Shown here one piece after another: positions 31,650 through 41,055 of a stretch of DNA of 64,000 bases; within the stretch, counting starts at the first letter, position 1, and each line of letters starts with the position of its first letter. A model generated the notes under the pieces. It searched no databases. It was given only the letters and a program-made list of their open reading frames with translations, and was not told where the DNA came from. The DNA is from Cellulophaga sp. BC115SP (GTDB taxonomy: Bacteria > Bacteroidota > Bacteroidia > Cytophagales > Spirosomataceae): NCBI RefSeq assembly GCF_009905545.1, contig NZ_JAAALB010000017.1, forward strand, positions 62,001-126,000, read 5' to 3'. Made by a program: the position numbers and the translations under genes.

Positions 31650-31838
31650 TTACTTGGTGTTTGCAACCGTATCTGTTTGTGTACTGGTACTAGTCGAATC
31701 TCCTCCCCAAGCCCTTACAAGTTGTTTCTTCTTATTCCACGGTGCTGTGGTATTTCGAGCCATATCAATAGCCAGAATTACGACAATAGTTGTAAAAATA
31801 ACAAATACCCAACGAAGGATTTTTTGATTCTTATTCAT
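31650..31838 (-). CDS. Small single-pass membrane protein, 62 residues
   Basis: MNKNQKILRWVFVIFTTIVV starts a single hydrophobic helix (about 10-25) ending ILAIDMARNTTAPWNKKKQL; the tail is Ser/Thr-rich (DSTSTSTQTDTVANTK). Positive-inside rule suggests the short N-terminus is cytoplasmic and the tail outside. No family recognised. It is bounded by its own terminator and sits downstream of the SixA-like gene on the same strand with a 63-base gap. Confidence 0.65.
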   Translation of the reverse strand: MNKNQKILRWVFVIFTTIVVILAIDMARNTTAPWNKKKQLVRAWGGDSTSTSTQTDTVANTK

Positions 31839-31901
31839 CGTATCACTCGGTTTTATAAATTGATTTGATATAAAGAAAACCTCTTCTTTAATATCAAAGT
31901 T

Positions 31902-32402
31902 TTAGGTTATACTAATAATCGAATCAGGTGAATCATATATAAACATGTGTCCTGTTCTCTTGGATACCTCTGCCCATGTTAAATTCTCGAAAGTCATTCC
32001 TACGACTGCACAAGTTGGCATTGAACCGATATCTTCATGTGTTAGATATTCAGCAAAATAACTGATACTTGGATTATGTCCTACCAACATTGCCACTGTA
32101 ATGTTCTCTGGTATAGCATTAATAGCATCGAGATAATATTTGGGGGTGCTTTCATACAAAGAAGCCTCTTCTTGAATCATTCCTTCATCCAACTTCAGTT
32201 GTTCACAAAAAACTTGTGTTGTCATCCGTGTACGTTCTGAATTGGAGGTAAGAATTAATTCAATTCCTGTCAACTTATCAGCCAAATGTCTGCTCATGCG
32301 TGCGGCATCAATCATTCCACTGGGTGTGAGTGGACGAAATATATCTGGACTTACCGAGCTCGATGCTTGTGCATGACGCACCAAAAAAAGTGTTTTTTTC
32401 AT
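31902..32402 (-). CDS. sixA: SixA-like phosphohistidine phosphatase
   Basis: 166-residue histidine phosphatase superfamily member. It opens MKKTLFLVRHAQASSS, with the catalytic LVRHA motif; further on are LTSNSERTRMTTQVF (conserved Arg) and AMLVGHNPSISYF with the second catalytic His. SixA-type proteins dephosphorylate histidine-phosphorylated proteins, though sugar phosphatases share the fold. Cytoplasmic. The neighbour upstream on the same strand is DNA primase, 70 bases away. Confidence 0.85.
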   Translation of the reverse strand: MKKTLFLVRHAQASSSVSPDIFRPLTPSGMIDAARMSRHLADKLTGIELILTSNSERTRMTTQVFCEQLKLDEGMIQEEASLYESTPKYYLDAINAIPENITVAMLVGHNPSISYFAEYLTHEDIGSMPTCAVVGMTFENLTWAEVSKRTGHMFIYDSPDSIISIT

Positions 32403-32472
32403 AGACCAATAGCGGTTTAAAATTGTTGGTAACGATTATTTGTTAACAGGATCTGTTATGTAAAATATGTTT

Positions 32473-34542
32473 TTATCGAACTACTACAGTTCCTAATTCT
32501 TTAGCAATTTGCTTCTCTACTTCTTTGGCCTGCATAAATTGCATCAATAAAGTATTTTGTTCTTGAGGATCTTTGGTTTGTGCAAGTTGCTTCATTAATG
32601 AACTTAGATGATCGTCATTAAATGATTTTTTCAAACGTAAGATATTCGTATAGGCCATATCAGCCAGTTTATCTAATTCAGTTGGTACAAATATTTCATG
32701 CTTACTCAACCATGCTTCTGAAACTGAGTGCTTTTCTGCTACTAGGTTAATTGATTCGGATTGGATTTCTGCAATCGGATGGGATAAAAAGTATTGAGTA
32801 TCTGCCACCGTACCTTCGAGGAATTTCTGGCGACAAAGCATCAGCATTTCCTGATAAATAGGTGTATTAAATTGTAAACCATCTATTTCCCCTAAGACAT
32901 ATTGCATAAGGGTAATTCCTGGTGCTACCGCTGGGTCTACCTCTCGTGTACCATGATTGATCAATAAACGAATACACTCTTGTTCATGTAAAGTTGTGGC
33001 ATAGTTCGATATCTGAGGTAAAGGGCTAGGCTCAGGCGTTGGTAGCACGGTGGCTGGTGCTCCTCCAAACTCTTCGTACCCAAAATTATCCTCTTCCGAA
33101 AAGCTCATCATACCTTCATCAAAGGCAGGCACGTTATTGGTTGAAGTCGATAAGGTTATCCCCGAAGGCAAGTCACTTTGAAGTCGTTGGCGGTTATTAT
33201 CCCTTTGAGCGTCTTTCTCTTTTTGTTTAACCTTTTCAAGTGCTAGCTTATTGCTTTCTGTAATCAATAACCCTTCGTCGATTTGCATCAAGCTCGCAGT
33301 TTTTTGAAAAAACACCGAACGCTTAATAGAGTCTGGAATTCTGGAAATACTTCCAACCATATCCTTAATCAACTCAGCACGCTTGAATGGATCGTTACCT
33401 GCTTCTTTCAGGAATAATTCAGCTTTAAAAGTAATAAAATCGGACGAATGGTCTGAGATATATTGCACAAATGCATCAGAACCAATTTTTTGAACATAAC
33501 TATCGGGATCTTCTCCTTGTGGAAAAACTACCAATTTTACATTCAAGCCTTCCTCCAAAATCATGTCCATTCCTCTCAGTGAGGCTTTGATACCCGCAGG
33601 GTCACCATCGTAAAGAACAGTAATATTTTGCGTAAATCTCGCAATCAAACGTATTTGCTCTATCGTCAAGGATGTCCCTGAAGAAGCCACTACGTTTTCG
33701 ATACCTGCTTGGTACAACGAAATCACATCGGTATATCCTTCCACCAGATAACAAACATCCTTTGAACGGATAGCATTTTTGGCTTGATAGATTCCGTAAA
33801 GAATATTGGATTTGTGATAAACTTCGGTTTCTGGAGAATTGAGATATTTAGGTTGATTTTTGTCAGCTCGAAGGATTCTCGCACCAAAAGCAATCGTTTT
33901 ACCCGATACATTATGAATAGGGAAAATGACACGATTTCGAAATCGGTCAAACATTTTGTTTTCTTCTGGCTTCCGAATTGTCAACCCCGCTTTTTCAAGT
34001 ACATCAATACTATAGCCATTTTTGAGTGCATCTTTGGTAAAAGCATCCCAAATATCAAGACTATACCCCAACTCAAAAGCTTTGATCGTTTTATCAGAAA
34101 AACCTCTTTCTTTAAAATACGGATAGCCTATCGACTGCCCTTCTTCGTGTTGAAATAAGTTATTTTGATAATAATTTTTGGCATAATTCAAGGCGATGTA
34201 CAAACTCTCACGAGCATTTTGTGCTTGTAATTGTTCATCCGTCAACGGAGATTCTTGAATAGTTATATTATATTTTTTGGCAAGGTGACGAAGCGCTTCT
34301 CCATACCCTAAACCTTCGATGTCCATAATAAAGCGCACCGAGTCTCCTGCTTTTCCACAGCCAAAACACTTATAAATACCCTTGGCTGGCGATACGGAAA
34401 AAGAAGGTGATTTTTCGCCATGAAAAGGACAACAAGCCCATAAATTCGCCCCTTTCTTCTTCAACGACACATAGTCGCCTATCACATCTGCAACCTGCGC
34501 AGCCTGTTTAATTCGCTCTATGGTTTCTTGGTCAAGTCTCAT
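32473..34542 (-). CDS. dnaG: DNA primase
   Basis: Synthesises RNA primers at the replication fork, 689 residues. The N-terminal CHC2 zinc finger is CCPFHGEKSPSF...YKCFGCG (Cys38, His41, Cys59, Cys62). The catalytic core has KYNITIQE, FRNRVIFPIHN, and the TOPRIM domain with VEGYTDVISLYQAG (metal Glu) and VLYDGDPAG (Asp pair). The C-terminal region (about 430-689) has an unstructured Pro/Ser-rich stretch and then helical sequence that should contact DnaB helicase. Complete gene. Here it is not next to rpoD or rpsU, unlike the arrangement in enterobacteria. Confidence 0.96.
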   Translation of the reverse strand: MRLDQETIERIKQAAQVADVIGDYVSLKKKGANLWACCPFHGEKSPSFSVSPAKGIYKCFGCGKAGDSVRFIMDIEGLGYGEALRHLAKKYNITIQESPLTDEQLQAQNARESLYIALNYAKNYYQNNLFQHEEGQSIGYPYFKERGFSDKTIKAFELGYSLDIWDAFTKDALKNGYSIDVLEKAGLTIRKPEENKMFDRFRNRVIFPIHNVSGKTIAFGARILRADKNQPKYLNSPETEVYHKSNILYGIYQAKNAIRSKDVCYLVEGYTDVISLYQAGIENVVASSGTSLTIEQIRLIARFTQNITVLYDGDPAGIKASLRGMDMILEEGLNVKLVVFPQGEDPDSYVQKIGSDAFVQYISDHSSDFITFKAELFLKEAGNDPFKRAELIKDMVGSISRIPDSIKRSVFFQKTASLMQIDEGLLITESNKLALEKVKQKEKDAQRDNNRQRLQSDLPSGITLSTSTNNVPAFDEGMMSFSEEDNFGYEEFGGAPATVLPTPEPSPLPQISNYATTLHEQECIRLLINHGTREVDPAVAPGITLMQYVLGEIDGLQFNTPIYQEMLMLCRQKFLEGTVADTQYFLSHPIAEIQSESINLVAEKHSVSEAWLSKHEIFVPTELDKLADMAYTNILRLKKSFNDDHLSSLMKQLAQTKDPQEQNTLLMQFMQAKEVEKQIAKELGTVVVR

Positions 34543-34769
34543 TTCAAAAATTTCTAAAAATACTTACAACTTAAGGATTCGCTTTTACAAGCACGATGTC
34601 TTCTTTACTAAAAACAATACTAAATTAATGAATGTCTCATAGATTTTGTCGAAATCCTTAGTTATTCCATAAAACGGTATATTTTTTCGTTTGTGTATCT
34701 TCTTAGAAAGTTACATTTACCAAACCATCGTTTTGATTTATATCATCAAAACAACGCGTTCTTAGGCAT

Positions 34770-34777
34770 TATTTTTG
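34770..34777 (+). promoter_or_regulatory. -7 element before the first haloperoxidase-like gene
   Basis: TATTTTTG matches TAnnTTTG exactly, 75 bases before the ATG at 34852. A TTTG exists at 34732-34735 but at too long a spacing, so only the -7 half is convincing. The rest of the gap from dnaG (34543-34851) is AT-rich with no other feature. Confidence 0.5.
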
Positions 34778-34851
34778 CACAATAATACTTACGCAATCAA
34801 CCGCCGAATCCAAATCACACTGCTTTTAGTAGTAGCTTATTGAAAAATATA

Positions 34852-36246
34852 ATGAAAAAAAAATTACTCAACTACAGATTGTCTGTACTCAAACAGCTAT
34901 TTGTACTTAGCCTCTTTTCAGTCTTTCTTGCTGGATGTTCTAAAAACTCAGATGTCAATCCTTCAAATAAGACCAACCCAGCCGATGCCTTTACGTATGA
35001 AATAGCCACTAATTGGGCAGAGCTTCAGCTCAATTTAACCAAAAGCACAAGTGGCTACACTCCCCCTGTGGCTGCACGAGCTTATGGACTAGGTGGACTT
35101 ACGATGTACGAATCTATTGTTCCAGGATTGTTGGATCATAACTCCTTAGCAGGTCAACTTTCTAATTTAAGTAAACTTCCTACCATCGAATCTGGAAAAA
35201 GCTATAACTGGGCATTGGCACTCAATGCAGGACAAGCTACTATTTTAAAAGCGCTCTATACCGAAAGCTCTTTAGCACAAGCTTCCAATAATCAGAAAAA
35301 AATAGATTCGCTAGAAACAGCAATGACTGCCTATTTTAAAGGTAGCTCAAACACAGACGAAATCGAACGCTCCGTTACTTTTGGAAAAAATATTGCTAAT
35401 GCCATTTTCGAATGGTCAAAAACCGATGGTGGGCATGAAGGATATAAGCGTAATTTCCCTTCAAGCTACATAGTACCTATTTTTCCTGGGGCTTGGCAGG
35501 CTACCGAGAATGGACAGAAAATTCCTATGCAACCGACTTGGGGCAACAATCGTACTTTTGTTCCTGTAAATACCACACTTGTCCCTCCAGCACCGATTGC
35601 TTTTTCAACGAGTATTACATCACAGTACTTTGCTCAATATCTTGAGGTTTATACCAAAAATAAAACTTTAACTTCTGAGGAAAAAGAAATTGCCGTTTGG
35701 TGGGCAGATAACCCTGTTGAGACTTTTACGCCACCAGGACATTCATACAACTTGGCCAACATCGCGGCCAAAACTTCAAAAAGTACTTTAGGAAAAGCTG
35801 TTGAGGGATTTGCTCGCACAGGAATCGCCGTTGCCGATGCTTTTATTCTTTGTTGGAAATGCAAATTTTTGTTCAATAACGAACGCCCTTACACCATGGT
35901 GAGAAGAGCCATAGATCCTTCATGGAAGCCATTTTGGCCAGCTCCACCTTTTCCAGGTTATTCTTCAGGCCATGCGACACAGTCGGGTGCTGCTGCCGAA
36001 GTATTGACGTATGTATATGGAAATAATTTTAAGTTCGTAGACAATTCGCACGTAGGCCGAGGAAATGATGCTGCTACAGGTACACCATTCAAAGCAAGAA
36101 GCTTTAATAACTTTTATGAATTTGCCGACGAATCAGCTATGTCACGCTTTTATGGAGGAATTCATACTCGTCAAGATAATGAAGTTGGGTTAAAAGAAGG
36201 AAAAAAAATAGGCAGAAATGTTAATAGTTTAGCTTTCCTGAAATAA
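34852..36246 (+). CDS. Vanadium-dependent haloperoxidase-like lipoprotein (PAP2 superfamily), first copy
   Basis: 464-residue exported protein with a lipobox (VFLAGC). The all-helical PAP2/haloperoxidase core has the vanadate/phosphate-binding motifs in order: Lys338 in KFLFNNERP (K-x6-RP), YSSGHAT with His374, and SRFYGGIHTRQD with Arg432, His438 and Asp442. His438 would coordinate vanadate covalently. The motif set fits both haloperoxidases and acid phosphatases; Bacteroidota homologues are mostly annotated haloperoxidase but lack demonstrated activity. The ATG at 34852 is preferred over TTG at 34840. It is terminated by the hairpin at 36268 and so is separate from the next operon, which ends with a second copy. 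Confidence 0.87.
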   Translation: MKKKLLNYRLSVLKQLFVLSLFSVFLAGCSKNSDVNPSNKTNPADAFTYEIATNWAELQLNLTKSTSGYTPPVAARAYGLGGLTMYESIVPGLLDHNSLAGQLSNLSKLPTIESGKSYNWALALNAGQATILKALYTESSLAQASNNQKKIDSLETAMTAYFKGSSNTDEIERSVTFGKNIANAIFEWSKTDGGHEGYKRNFPSSYIVPIFPGAWQATENGQKIPMQPTWGNNRTFVPVNTTLVPPAPIAFSTSITSQYFAQYLEVYTKNKTLTSEEKEIAVWWADNPVETFTPPGHSYNLANIAAKTSKSTLGKAVEGFARTGIAVADAFILCWKCKFLFNNERPYTMVRRAIDPSWKPFWPAPPFPGYSSGHATQSGAAAEVLTYVYGNNFKFVDNSHVGRGNDAATGTPFKARSFNNFYEFADESAMSRFYGGIHTRQDNEVGLKEGKKIGRNVNSLAFLK

Positions 36247-36267
36247 TCTAGCATGTATTTTTCTTTC

Positions 36268-36302
36268 AAAAGCCCTAATCATAACAATTGATTGGGGCTT
36301 TT
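36268..36302 (+). terminator. Terminator after the first haloperoxidase-like gene
   Basis: AAAAGCCCTAATC (36268-36280) pairs with GATTGGGGCTTTT (36290-36302), one G-T pair, followed by an A/T-rich tail. Confidence 0.8.
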
Positions 36303-36414
36303 ATATGATCAAAATAATCAGACAAAACAGTTTTTATCTCCTTCAGGCTCCCTATAAAACTTGTACATTCCTAAGAATCGAATTTTACCCTGATTTTTTT
36401 GGTATATTTTTCTG

Positions 36415-36422
36415 TAAATTTG
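36415..36422 (+). promoter_or_regulatory. -7 element of the barrel/haloperoxidase operon
   Basis: TAAATTTG matches TAnnTTTG exactly, 31 bases before the TTG start at 36453. A TTTG at 36398-36401 is closer than the usual 19-base spacing, so the -33 half is uncertain. It supports independent transcription of 36453-40953. Confidence 0.5.
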
Positions 36423-36452
36423 TTCTAGAATCATTGTGCAAATATCTATCCG

Positions 36453-37001
36453 TTGAAACGTATTCTTTCCATATTACTGGTTGGTCTCCTTCTGTATAAC
36501 ATGATGGGGTATTCGGTAGTCTATTGGTTTGAGACCAATAGAGCCGAAAGTTCGTTTGCGCATACGGTTCAGCCTGTTTCGGGTAAAGAAGATTATGTGC
36601 TTCTCAAAATGCCATTGTCACTTCCTTATCAAACAGATTGGAGCACAGATAAAAAGGTAAGTGGTACTATCCGACAAGGAGATATTCATTATCAGATGAT
36701 TTCTCAGAAATTAGTCAATGATACCCTTTATACGGTTTGTAAAATAGACCAATCTGCTCGTGATCGCTTTTTCAACCTTGCTTCGCATATCAACGAGCAT
36801 GTGGCTGACAAAGCTGGCGACTTCTCCAAAAAATCATCTTCTCAATTACTCAAAAACTTCTTGAAGGAATACATGTCTTCTGACAAGAAGCATATCGTAT
36901 TCGTCATTGACTGGGTACAACCACGTCACAACACCATTCATTTATTCACACCAGAAACTCGTTCTGTAGATACTCAATCGCCGCCTCCATGGCAATGCTA
37001 A
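36453..37001 (+). CDS. Exported protein of unknown function with PPPWQC tail
   Basis: 182 residues starting at a TTG (no ATG is available nearby). The N-terminus MKRILSILLVGLLLYNMMGY is a hydrophobic signal or anchor. The body has no recognised domain; it carries FNLASHINEHVADKAGDF and HIVFVIDWVQPRH and ends with QSPPPWQC, a proline-rich tail with a terminal cysteine. It is the first gene of a plus-strand run with two barrel proteins and a haloperoxidase-like protein, so an envelope role is likely. The short Pro/Cys tail recalls small metal-handling envelope proteins of Bacteroidota, but that link is only a guess. Confidence 0.65.
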   Translation: MKRILSILLVGLLLYNMMGYSVVYWFETNRAESSFAHTVQPVSGKEDYVLLKMPLSLPYQTDWSTDKKVSGTIRQGDIHYQMISQKLVNDTLYTVCKIDQSARDRFFNLASHINEHVADKAGDFSKKSSSQLLKNFLKEYMSSDKKHIVFVIDWVQPRHNTIHLFTPETRSVDTQSPPPWQC

Positions 37002-37049
37002 TTTGTACGATTTGTTGGCAGTAGCAATTGCTATTGTATAATTTGTTTT

Positions 37050-37064
37050 GGGTAAAATTTACCC
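37050..37064. promoter_or_regulatory. 15-base palindrome, possible operator
   Basis: GGGTAAA-A-TTTACCC is a perfect inverted repeat with a one-base centre, 45 bases before the barrel gene at 37110. It has the size of an operator but no known regulator matches. Confidence 0.3.
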
Positions 37065-37109
37065 AACAGATCTCCTATGTCCATACAAAACGCTTAAATT
37101 CAGCATTAT

Positions 37110-38210
37110 ATGAAAAAATTCTCCTCAATCGCAATTATCTTTTTTTGCATTTTTCTAATAAATTTTAAAAATTTTTCACAAGGATGTGTAGCCGTTCGTC
37201 ACATGAGCTGCTCGACTGGTAGTGGTACTAGTTCTTCATCAATGTTACAACCTGGCCAATGGCAGGTTTCATTAGGGTTTAGAAACCTTCATTCTCACAG
37301 ACACTTTGTGGGTACAGAAGAACAAACTCAAAGAGCCTTAAACAATACTGAAGTAATCAACGATTCTCAAGGATTTGATTTAGGTATCTCTTATGCTTAC
37401 AACAGCCGCTTAAGTTTTGCTCTAAATATTCCATTTGCTGTCAATGTTCGTGCATCTAAATACGAACACTATGGTAACACTGCTGCCAATACACAATACT
37501 TTGATACTCACTCAACAGGTATTGGTGATATGCGTTTGACAGCTACTTACTGGTTATTAGACCCATTAGATCATGCAAAAGGCAATATTGCTTTAGGTCT
37601 TGGTGTAAAAGCACCGACTGGCAATTCGAATGTGCAAGATCAGTTTCATAAATTAGATAAAGAAGGAAAAGAGTATCTACTTACTAAGGCCGTAGACCAA
37701 TCGATTCAGCTTGGAGATGGCGGATGGGGCGCAAACCTAGAAATTCAAGGTTATCAGCAGATACTTCCTAAGACTGTTCTTTATTTCAACGGGTTTTATT
37801 TATTCAACCCACGTAACGTAAACAATACTTTAACGTCAGGAACTAAAGAGGCCGCTGCAAATGAAATCGTGGTATATCACTCTGTAGCCGATCAATTTGC
37901 AGGTCGCGTTGGAGCTAGTTATTCACTACTTCCAAAAGCTGGTTTAGCGGTAAGCTTTGGCGGTCGTATCGAGGGTGTTCCTGCACACGACGTTTTTGGC
38001 AAAAGCGAAGGCTTCCGCCGTCCTGGTTATATCATCTCAGTAGAGCCTGGTGTTGTTTACTCAAAAGGAAAAAACACTTTTGCTCTCACAGTACCTATAG
38101 CTACTACTCGCAACAGAATCCAGAGTGTAGCTGACTTGAAATACGGTAAGCATGGCGATGCTGCTTTTGCGGATTACTTTATTTCGGCAACCCTTTCTCA
38201 TCGCTTCTAA
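37110..38210 (+). CDS. Outer-membrane beta-barrel protein, transporter-like (first of two)
   Basis: 366 residues with a signal peptide (MKKFSSIAIIFFCIFLINFK). The mature part begins with Cys- and Ser-rich GCVAVRHMSCSTGSGTSSSS, then alternating amphipathic strands such as WQVSLGFRNLHSHRHF, FDLGISYAYNSRLSFALNIP and ISVEPGVVYSKGKNTFALTV, and ends SATLSHRF, a C-terminal aromatic typical of barrels. It resembles porin-like proteins annotated only as transporter. His and Cys residues cluster at the N-terminus (RHMSC, LHSHRHF), which could bind metal. Between a small exported protein and another barrel, same strand. Confidence 0.78.
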   Translation: MKKFSSIAIIFFCIFLINFKNFSQGCVAVRHMSCSTGSGTSSSSMLQPGQWQVSLGFRNLHSHRHFVGTEEQTQRALNNTEVINDSQGFDLGISYAYNSRLSFALNIPFAVNVRASKYEHYGNTAANTQYFDTHSTGIGDMRLTATYWLLDPLDHAKGNIALGLGVKAPTGNSNVQDQFHKLDKEGKEYLLTKAVDQSIQLGDGGWGANLEIQGYQQILPKTVLYFNGFYLFNPRNVNNTLTSGTKEAAANEIVVYHSVADQFAGRVGASYSLLPKAGLAVSFGGRIEGVPAHDVFGKSEGFRRPGYIISVEPGVVYSKGKNTFALTVPIATTRNRIQSVADLKYGKHGDAAFADYFISATLSHRF

Positions 38211-38306
38211 ACTCTATTTAGACCGGTCGGGGTGCTCTTTTTGATGCACCCTATGACCCAATTACGAACTATTTTGATAGCAAAATTCCAATTTATATAT
38301 AACAGT

Positions 38307-39302
38307 ATGAAATTTAGACTATTACTCGTATCAAGCATTCTTGCATTTAGCTCATCGCTTTTTGCACAAAATATGACAGATGGTATTTTCATGGCAAAAA
38401 ATAATTTTTGTGGTGGAATTGGCTATACACATGACACATGGAATAAATACTGGGAAGGAACCCTTTTCAGAGAAAATAAAAACTTAGGTAATGTAAATAC
38501 CCAAACTATTACGGCCATGGGTAACTATGGTATTTCAGACCGTTTTAATGTTCTTTTTATGCTTCCGTATGTGAAAACCGAGGCAACAAAAGGTACTTTG
38601 AAAGGCATGAGTGGAGTACAAGACCTTACGCTAGCGTTGAAATATAGACTCGCTCAAATCAAGAACTTGTCAGTAATTGGCTCTGTGGGTGGTTCTCTTC
38701 CTACAAACAATTATGTTGCTGACTTCTTGCCATTGTCGATAGGTATGCAAAGTAAGACAGTATTTGCTCGTGGAATTTTGTATTACACACTTCCTCACGA
38801 ATTGGCGCTTACAGCTCAAGGCGCTTATATTCATCGTAGTAATGTTCGTGTCGACCGTGAGATGTACTTTTCTGACCAAGCATACTTCACTAATGAAATG
38901 ATGATGCCAGATGTAGTAAACTTGGGAGCTAAGTTTGGTCACTATTCATATCGTTGGCAATTGGAAGCTACTTACGAGCAAAATATCGTAAATGGTGATA
39001 TTGACATTCGTAGAAATGATATGCCAGGTTTGTGTGCTAAAATGGACTTAACTCGTATTGGCTTGGTGGCAGCGTATCGCATTCCACAATTGAAAGACTT
39101 ACAAATTATGGGGACTATCGGACAGGTAGTTGCAGGTAGAAACGTAGGAAAATCTACAACTTTCTCTATCAGTATTCTTCAATATATTGACTTACGTAAA
39201 AATAAAGGAGGTGGCGGTATCCCAACTGGGCCAATTTGTCGTCCAGGAGATACTAACCATGCAGGTAATATGTCGACAGATGAGCATAAAAGTGGTCATT
39301 AA
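38307..39302 (+). CDS. Outer-membrane beta-barrel protein with Gly/Cys/His tail (second of two)
   Basis: 331 residues from the ATG at 38307, which gives a clean signal peptide (MKFRLLLVSSILAFSSSLFA); the longer frame starting at 38232 lacks one. Alternating strands (FNVLFMLPYVKTEATKG, KNLSVIGSVGGSLPTNN, IMGTIGQVVAGRNVG) fit a barrel. The last 30 residues are not barrel-like: KNKGGGGIPTGPICRPGDTN then HAGNMSTDEHKSGH, with Cys, His and Asp that could bind a metal or cofactor. 80 bases upstream of the second haloperoxidase-like gene. Confidence 0.78.
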   Translation: MKFRLLLVSSILAFSSSLFAQNMTDGIFMAKNNFCGGIGYTHDTWNKYWEGTLFRENKNLGNVNTQTITAMGNYGISDRFNVLFMLPYVKTEATKGTLKGMSGVQDLTLALKYRLAQIKNLSVIGSVGGSLPTNNYVADFLPLSIGMQSKTVFARGILYYTLPHELALTAQGAYIHRSNVRVDREMYFSDQAYFTNEMMMPDVVNLGAKFGHYSYRWQLEATYEQNIVNGDIDIRRNDMPGLCAKMDLTRIGLVAAYRIPQLKDLQIMGTIGQVVAGRNVGKSTTFSISILQYIDLRKNKGGGGIPTGPICRPGDTNHAGNMSTDEHKSGH

Positions 39303-39381
39303 TAAATCAGTGTATGCATAGATAGTTTATCAAAACATTGATGACTTTTTTTATTCTCTTTAAAATTATAATTCTTGAATC

Positions 39382-40953
39382 ATGAAATCTTCATTTTTAT
39401 CTATAAAAAAACTAATTGCAGCAACGGCAGCATTAGCAGTTATTTGGGCTTGTGAAAAAAGCTTAGAAAGAGACGGTACCGAATTAGATACCCTTGTTCC
39501 AACAAAAGTTGACGCTGATGCTGGAACTTGGAAACCATATATTTTACAAACAGCTACAGAAGTAGCATTGACAGCACCCGAAGATGTAAGTTCGGCGAAC
39601 TACCAAAAGGAGCTTCAGGAAGTAAAAACAGCCATGGGAAATATCAGCGATGATCAACGTTTGGCTATTCGTTATTGGGCTGGCGGCGGCATTTTGCGCT
39701 GGAATCAGATTATGCGTAGTTTGGTGGCGAAGCGTAACCTTCCTCCTGCCGAAAATGCCACAGGTGAATATCCGATTCCGAATTCGGCAAACCCTAATGC
39801 TGATCCGATATTTCCATTTGCCAACCCTCCTTATGCATCACGCTCGTATGCGTATGTATCTGTGGCACAATATGATGCATTGATTGCGGCTATGGCTTAC
39901 AAACAGCAATACAAAAGAAAAGCACCTTATCAGGTAGATGCTAGCATTACTCCTGTTATTGTAAGCAAATCTACTCTTCCTTCGTATCCATCTGAAGATG
40001 CAGTAATGGCAGCCGTTTCGTATGAATTCTTGAAACGTCTTTTCCCTTCTACAGAAGATACTTTGTTCCTTTACAAAAAGAAAGAAGAGCAAAAATGGTT
40101 TAAGCTTTGGGCTGGTGCGTCTACTCGCTCAGATATTGAGGCAGGAGAAAAACTAGGAAAAGCAATTGTGACCAAAATTCTAGCTCGTTACAGTTCAGAT
40201 GGTATGCGTAATGCTATTGGAGTAAAAGCACAATGGGATAGTCTTTCAAAAAGAGTTGAAGAAAAAGGTGAAGTAGCTTGGAAATCTTTAGAAGATGCTC
40301 CTCGTCCACCAATGCTTCCATTCTTTGGTAATGTTAAACCTTGGAACATGACCAACCCTGAGTTACAGCAATTGAGTATTCAGTATCCTCCACTCTCTTA
40401 CAATTCTGCGGAGTTCAAAAAGCAAGTAGCAGAGGTAAAGGAGTATGTTACTACCAAAGCTACTCGTGAAAATATCGCTATCGTACATTTCTGGGCAGAT
40501 GGAGCGGGAACTTATACGCCTCCAGGTCACTGGAATGCGATTGCAGAAAAATATATTGTAGCAGAAAAACAATCTGAGTTCCGTGCAGCACGCAACCTTG
40601 CCTTATTGAATACAGCCATGATGGACGCTGCGATTAGTTGTTGGTACACTAAAACATACTATTACTTTCCTCGTCCTAGTCAAGCTGACCCAAGTATTAA
40701 GACCCTGACAGGAGTACCAAACTTTCCTGCTTATTCGTCAGGTCACTCAACATTTTCTGCGGCAGCAGCTACAGTATTAGGATATTTGTTCCCGACGGAT
40801 GCAAGCAAATTCAATGATATGGCTTCAGAAGCATCTATGTCACGTTTGATGGGAGGTATTCACTACCGTATGGATTGTGAATATGGATTGAAATACGGCA
40901 AACTTGTGGGAGATAAAGCTGTAGCTCGTGGGCAACAAGACGGCGTAAAATAA
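39382..40953 (+). CDS. Vanadium-dependent haloperoxidase-like lipoprotein, second copy
   Basis: 523-residue lipoprotein-type protein (signal ending VIWAC). The core carries Lys424 in KTYYYFPRP (K-x6-RP), YSSGHST with His455, and SRLMGGIHYRMD with Arg488, His494 and Asp498, the same set as the 34852 copy. The N-terminal half is longer, with RYWAGGGILRWNQIM and a Pro-rich loop. The two copies share motifs but little else, so they are old paralogues rather than a recent duplication. It ends the operon 36453-40953; two hairpins follow. Activity could be haloperoxidase or phosphatase. Confidence 0.87.
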   Translation: MKSSFLSIKKLIAATAALAVIWACEKSLERDGTELDTLVPTKVDADAGTWKPYILQTATEVALTAPEDVSSANYQKELQEVKTAMGNISDDQRLAIRYWAGGGILRWNQIMRSLVAKRNLPPAENATGEYPIPNSANPNADPIFPFANPPYASRSYAYVSVAQYDALIAAMAYKQQYKRKAPYQVDASITPVIVSKSTLPSYPSEDAVMAAVSYEFLKRLFPSTEDTLFLYKKKEEQKWFKLWAGASTRSDIEAGEKLGKAIVTKILARYSSDGMRNAIGVKAQWDSLSKRVEEKGEVAWKSLEDAPRPPMLPFFGNVKPWNMTNPELQQLSIQYPPLSYNSAEFKKQVAEVKEYVTTKATRENIAIVHFWADGAGTYTPPGHWNAIAEKYIVAEKQSEFRAARNLALLNTAMMDAAISCWYTKTYYYFPRPSQADPSIKTLTGVPNFPAYSSGHSTFSAAAATVLGYLFPTDASKFNDMASEASMSRLMGGIHYRMDCEYGLKYGKLVGDKAVARGQQDGVK

Positions 40954-40983
40954 ATAAATGAATTTGAAATTTGAAAAATAAAA

Positions 40984-41015
40984 AAATCACCTGTCCTTGG
41001 GAAGACAGGTGATTT
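40984..41015 (+). terminator. Terminator after the second haloperoxidase-like gene
   Basis: Perfect arms AAATCACCTGTC (40984-40995) and GACAGGTGATTT (41004-41015), loop of 8 bases, preceded by A7. Works best on the minus strand by run composition but its position fits the end of the plus-strand operon. Confidence 0.8.
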
Positions 41016-41055
41016 AACCTCTAAATAAAGATCATATATAAATGGTTAGTGAACG

